A stretch of 64,000 nt of DNA, taken from NCBI GenBank assembly GCA_000620185.1, contig JHVO01000009.1, positions 62,001 to 126,000 on the forward strand, read 5' to 3'. Below the pieces are notes generated by a model, which saw only the letters and a list, made by a program, of their open reading frames with translations, ran no database searches and was not told where the DNA came from. Both the position numbers and the translations under genes were made by a program. This document shows positions 60,974-64,000 of this stretch, in pieces. Numbering within the stretch: the first letter of the stretch is position 1; each line of letters starts with the position of its first letter. The stretch comes from Geodermatophilaceae bacterium URHB0062. Lineage in GTDB: Bacteria; Actinomycetota; Actinomycetes; Mycobacteriales; Geodermatophilaceae.

Positions 60974-63880
60974 TCAGATGTCCGTCAAGCCGACGAGGGC
61001 CGCGCCCGCCAGTGCCTGGACCTCGCGGTCACCGGAGCTCTCGGCGGCCTCGTAAATAGACTCCAGGTCCTGCTGGGCGCCGGGCTCCCCGTCCTCTGCT
61101 CGCATGGCGGCTCGGAGGCAGGCGGCGAGGGCTGCGCCCTCGCCGGCACCGGACTCGGCGTACCAACGGTGGGCGGTCTCCAGCAGGTTGCGTGCCGCGG
61201 GCCGGTCCCCGGCCCTGTGCAGGACCTCCGCCTGGGCTACCTGGGCCAGTGTGAGCAGCCGTCGGTCTCCGGCGAGCCGGGCGCCGTCGACCGCCCGTTG
61301 CAGGGTGTCGGACGCGGCCGGGTCACGGCTCTGGTGCTGCGCGCGTCCAAGCTGCACGCGATGCAGCGCGGCAGCCCCGCCGAAGCCGAGCCGGTCGGCC
61401 GATTCGGCGGCGGCCCCGTGGTGCCGGGCGGCGTCGCTGAACCGCATCTCAGCGTGGGCGATCCTGCCGAGGGCGCCCTCGGCGTGGAGCATCGCCCAGG
61501 CGTCCCCGATGGGGCGAAGGATGCGTATCGCCTCCTCGCAGGCGGTACGCCCGCCTGCGGTGTCCCCGATCGCCAGGGAGGCGAACGCCGACAGCAGCTG
61601 GGTGCCGCCGACCTCCCAGGCGGATCCGGTGGCGGAGTAGTGGTCCCGGCAGGTCGCCAGTTCGGCCAGGGCTTCGGCCGCCCGGCCCTCCTGGGGCAGG
61701 ACGAACCCGCCGTACCAGCGGACGCGGGCGGCCAATGAGGCGTCGTCCTCGGCGAGGGCGGTGGCCCGGTCGAGGAGGATGCGGGCCGGCTTGAGGTCTC
61801 CCGACATCGCCTGGAACCAGCTCTCCAGCAGCAGCGCGCCCACCTCGAGGTCGCGCGGTGGGTCGTCGCAGGCGAGGCGTGCTGCGCGCAGCCTGCCGGG
61901 CGCAGCCCCGTCGTCGAGCAGGACCCAGGCCCAGCCGAGGTCGACGGCGATCCGAAGGCCGGTGAGCGGATCAGTGCCGCGCGCCCGGTCCAGGGCGGCG
62001 TCGATAGTGGCTCGCTCGGCCGCGGTCGCAGCGACCTGCTGCGCCTGGTCGTAGCCGCGGACCGAGCCGGCGACGGTGGCGGCGAACCGAGCCGTCCAGG
62101 AGACCAGTGCGTCCGCCGCCGCGCCGGCCGCGCCCGCCTCGGCGGCCCGGTCGGCGGCGAAGGCGCGGACGCTGTCCAGCAGCCGGTACCGGGTGCCTGC
62201 GGTCCCGTCGGGGTCGACGGTGACCAGCGAGCGGTCGACCAGCCGGTCGACGATGTCGAGAGCGGAGCCGGCGGGGAGCTCGAGCGCGTTCAGGACGTGT
62301 TCGAGGGCAGGCATGGTGGCGCCTCCGGGGAACTGCGCGAGCGCCCAGAGGCCGTGCTGGTCGTCGGGAAAGAGGAGGTCGTAGCTCCAGGAGATGGCTG
62401 CGGAGAGGGCGCGCCGGCGCTCCGGGCGGGTCGACGTCGGATCGGTGAGCAGGGTGAAGCGGTCGTCGAGCCGCCGGGCGATCTCGGCCACCGTCATGAT
62501 CCGGGTCCGCGCCGCGGCGAGCTCGATCGCGAGCGGTAGACAGTCCAGCGCGCGGCACAGCTGCTCCACGGCGGACGCGGCATCCCCGGTGAGTGCGAAG
62601 GTCGGCCGCCGCTCGGCGGCTCGCTGCGCGAAGAGTGTGACGGCGTCGGCCTCCGGCAGCGGGTCGAGCGGGAAGACCAGCTCTCCGTCGAGCCCGAGTG
62701 GTCGTTGACTGGTCGCCACCACCCGCGTCCGGGGCGCGGCTGCGAGCACCGCCGCCACCAGTGCCGCTACCCCCTCCGTCAGGTGCTCGCAGTTGTCCAG
62801 CAGCAGGAGCAGGTCGGCTCCGCGCAGGTCCGTGGCGACGTCCCGGCGGGAGCCGTCCACCGCCGGGACGGCGTCGGCGATCGCGATCGGCAGCTCCGTG
62901 GCAGTCCGGGCGCCTTCCAGCCGCACCAGCCACGCGCCGTCGGAGGCGGCGCTCCGACCGGCGGCCTCGACGGCCAGGCGGGTCTTGCCCACACCGGCGG
63001 GACCCACGACCGTGACGAGACGGTTGCTGTCCAGCGCCTGCGTGAGTGCGGCCAGCTCATCGACGCGCCCCACGAGTGGGGTCGCCGGTACCGGGATGTT
63101 GCCGACGCGGCGGTCCGCGGCCGGGGACCGGGCAGCCGGCGCGAGCGCCGGGTCGTGCGCCAGCACCCGGCGCTCCAGGGCAACCAGCTCCGGGCCCGGG
63201 TCCACGCCGAGCTCGTCGGACAGCAGCCGGGCCACCCGCCGGGATGCCGCCAGAGCATCGGACTGCCGCCCGGCCCCGTAGAGCGCGGTGATGAGCAGCG
63301 CCCACAGCCCCTCGCGCAGGGGCTGCACGGCGACCAGGGACTCCAGCTCACCGACGATCTCCCCTGTCGCACCCAGAGCCAGCCGCGCGGCCAGCTCGTC
63401 CTCGAGCAGACGCAGGCGCGCCTCCTCCAGTCGCACCCGGTGCGGGAGCACCCAGTCCGCCGCGCCCGCCGCGGGCAGCACCTCGGCGCCGAACAGTGCC
63501 AGCCCCTCCCGGCAGGTCACCGCGGCCGTTGCGGCGTTCCCTGCGGCGAGCAGCGCGACGCCCTCGTCGGCGAGCCGGAGCGCGTGCAGCGCGTCCACCC
63601 GGACCGGGTCGACAGCCAACGTGTAGCCCTCGGGTCCGCCGGTCAGTGCGCCCGGGTCGCCGAGAGCGTGGCGCAACTGCGACACCTTCGCCTGCAGCGT
63701 GTTCGGCCGGATGCCGGTCGTGCCCGGCCACAGGTCCTCGACCAGCCGCTCGGCGCGGACCGGCCGGCCGGCGTCCAGCGCGAGCCGCACCAGCAGCTCG
63801 GTGGTCAGGCCGCTGGGAACGGCGGCGCAGACACCGTCGCGCCGCACCTCCACCCGGCCCAGCACCGCGACGGTGAGCAC
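60974..63880 (-). CDS. BTAD/SARP-type regulator with ATPase domain
   Basis: The 968-residue regulator has an OmpR-like DNA-binding domain at about 1-90, a bacterial transcriptional activator domain at about 95-240, and an NB-ARC-like ATPase with P-loop GPAGVGKT at 293-300 and Walker B LLLLLDNCEHL near 350. The C-terminal part is helical, TPR-like. This is the AfsR-related architecture of actinomycete regulators. It is divergent from the next gene, with direct repeats between. Its target is likely that neighbour. Confidence 0.92.
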   Translation of the reverse strand: MLTVAVLGRVEVRRDGVCAAVPSGLTTELLVRLALDAGRPVRAERLVEDLWPGTTGIRPNTLQAKVSQLRHALGDPGALTGGPEGYTLAVDPVRVDALHALRLADEGVALLAAGNAATAAVTCREGLALFGAEVLPAAGAADWVLPHRVRLEEARLRLLEDELAARLALGATGEIVGELESLVAVQPLREGLWALLITALYGAGRQSDALAASRRVARLLSDELGVDPGPELVALERRVLAHDPALAPAARSPAADRRVGNIPVPATPLVGRVDELAALTQALDSNRLVTVVGPAGVGKTRLAVEAAGRSAASDGAWLVRLEGARTATELPIAIADAVPAVDGSRRDVATDLRGADLLLLLDNCEHLTEGVAALVAAVLAAAPRTRVVATSQRPLGLDGELVFPLDPLPEADAVTLFAQRAAERRPTFALTGDAASAVEQLCRALDCLPLAIELAAARTRIMTVAEIARRLDDRFTLLTDPTSTRPERRRALSAAISWSYDLLFPDDQHGLWALAQFPGGATMPALEHVLNALELPAGSALDIVDRLVDRSLVTVDPDGTAGTRYRLLDSVRAFAADRAAEAGAAGAAADALVSWTARFAATVAGSVRGYDQAQQVAATAAERATIDAALDRARGTDPLTGLRIAVDLGWAWVLLDDGAAPGRLRAARLACDDPPRDLEVGALLLESWFQAMSGDLKPARILLDRATALAEDDASLAARVRWYGGFVLPQEGRAAEALAELATCRDHYSATGSAWEVGGTQLLSAFASLAIGDTAGGRTACEEAIRILRPIGDAWAMLHAEGALGRIAHAEMRFSDAARHHGAAAESADRLGFGGAAALHRVQLGRAQHQSRDPAASDTLQRAVDGARLAGDRRLLTLAQVAQAEVLHRAGDRPAARNLLETAHRWYAESGAGEGAALAACLRAAMRAEDGEPGAQQDLESIYEAAESSGDREVQALAGAALVGLTDI

Positions 63881-63896
63881 GCGCCGAGCCTAGAAC

Positions 63897-63924
63897 CGTC
63901 AGTCCGTCGTCAGCGGTTCGTCAG
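63897..63924. promoter_or_regulatory. SARP-type operator: three repeats at 11-base spacing
   Basis: CGTCAG occurs at 63897, 63908 and 63919, exactly 11 bases apart, in the 66-base divergent promoter beside a BTAD/SARP-type regulator. SARP proteins bind direct repeats at one-helical-turn spacing, so this is a strong operator candidate. Confidence 0.65.
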
Positions 63925-63946
63925 CCCTCCCGTCGACGCTTGCCGC

Positions 63947-64000
63947 ATGACAGCCAGCATCCCGGAACAGCTCATCCGGGATCTCATCGCGGACAACGCC
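63947..64000 (+). CDS. Start of a gene cut by the window end
   Basis: An ATG at 63947 opens a frame of 18 codons, beginning MTASIPEQLIRDLIAD, that continues past the window. It is divergent from the BTAD regulator with operator repeats between, so it is a likely regulated target. The family cannot be identified from this much sequence. Confidence 0.5.
   Translation, partial: MTASIPEQLIRDLIADNA

Overview
The window is very GC-rich chromosomal DNA with many GTG starts, 4-base stop/start overlaps (GTGA, ATGA) and actinobacterial regulator types: a PASTA kinase, a GAF-ANTAR protein and a BTAD/SARP regulator. I read it as a high-GC actinomycete. A MotA stator gene, an NRAMP-like transporter and PRC-barrel proteins would suit Geodermatophilaceae, but that family assignment is a guess from gene content. 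All regions look like ordinary host DNA until a tRNA-Ala 3' fragment near 60.8 kb, which may mark the edge of an integrated element.

Layout. 0-3.4 kb: end of an unknown gene, motA, a membrane Ser/Thr kinase and a rhodanese. 3.5-12.5 kb: an arabinose-oligosaccharide locus (LacI regulator, GH51 arabinofuranosidase, ABC importer without ATPase, aldose epimerase, lipoprotein GH43) plus a phytanoyl-CoA dioxygenase-like gene; similar operator-like sites precede both the GH51 gene and the dioxygenase gene. 12.5-22.6 kb: a sugar-acid locus under a GntR/FCD regulator, with an enolase paralogue carrying two active-site changes, a small kinase, a DapA-family aldolase, an FAH-family hydrolase with an apparent 5' frameshift, a fused FAD/Fe-S hydroxyacid dehydrogenase and two SDRs. 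22.6-26.4 kb: nagB, nagA, an acetylxylan-esterase-like hydrolase and an RraA-like lyase. 26.7-38.2 kb: an IclR regulator, a second ABC importer, and enzymes that together fit oxidative breakdown of an N-acetyl amino sugar: SDR, lactonase, aldose epimerase, N-acyl-D-amino deacylase, PLP D-amino-acid dehydratase and RidA. The expected product, 2-keto-3-deoxygluconate (KDG), is the type of substrate the 12.5-22.6 kb enzymes could use.

38.3-42.7 kb: a winged-helix regulator with an MFS exporter, and a MarR regulator divergent from a GH15 trehalase/glucoamylase-like enzyme. 42.8-52.2 kb: a tightly coupled 12-gene operon (pyruvate-oxidase-like enzyme, GMC oxidoreductase with a gluconate-dehydrogenase-type small subunit, enolase-superfamily dehydratase, SDR, NRAMP-like transporter, PRC-barrel proteins, several tiny proteins). 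A 16-bp near-palindrome GTTG-N8-CAAC lies before both GH15 and this operon, linking them to the MarR protein. 52.4-55.8 kb: a polyphosphate module (PPK2, glycosyltransferase-like, CYTH-CHAD). 55.9-60.4 kb: GAF-ANTAR regulator, a small HTH protein, aldo-keto reductase, SDR and a MmyB-type regulator. 60.4-64 kb: an aldo-keto reductase remnant, the tRNA-Ala 3' fragment, and a BTAD-ATPase regulator divergent from a gene cut by the window end; three direct repeats at exact 11-bp spacing lie between them.

The strongest candidates for undescribed biology are the proposed oxidative amino-sugar route feeding KDG metabolism, the kinase-enolase pair, and the MarR-linked oxidase/metal-transporter operon. 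Their functions are inferred from families and context, not shown.
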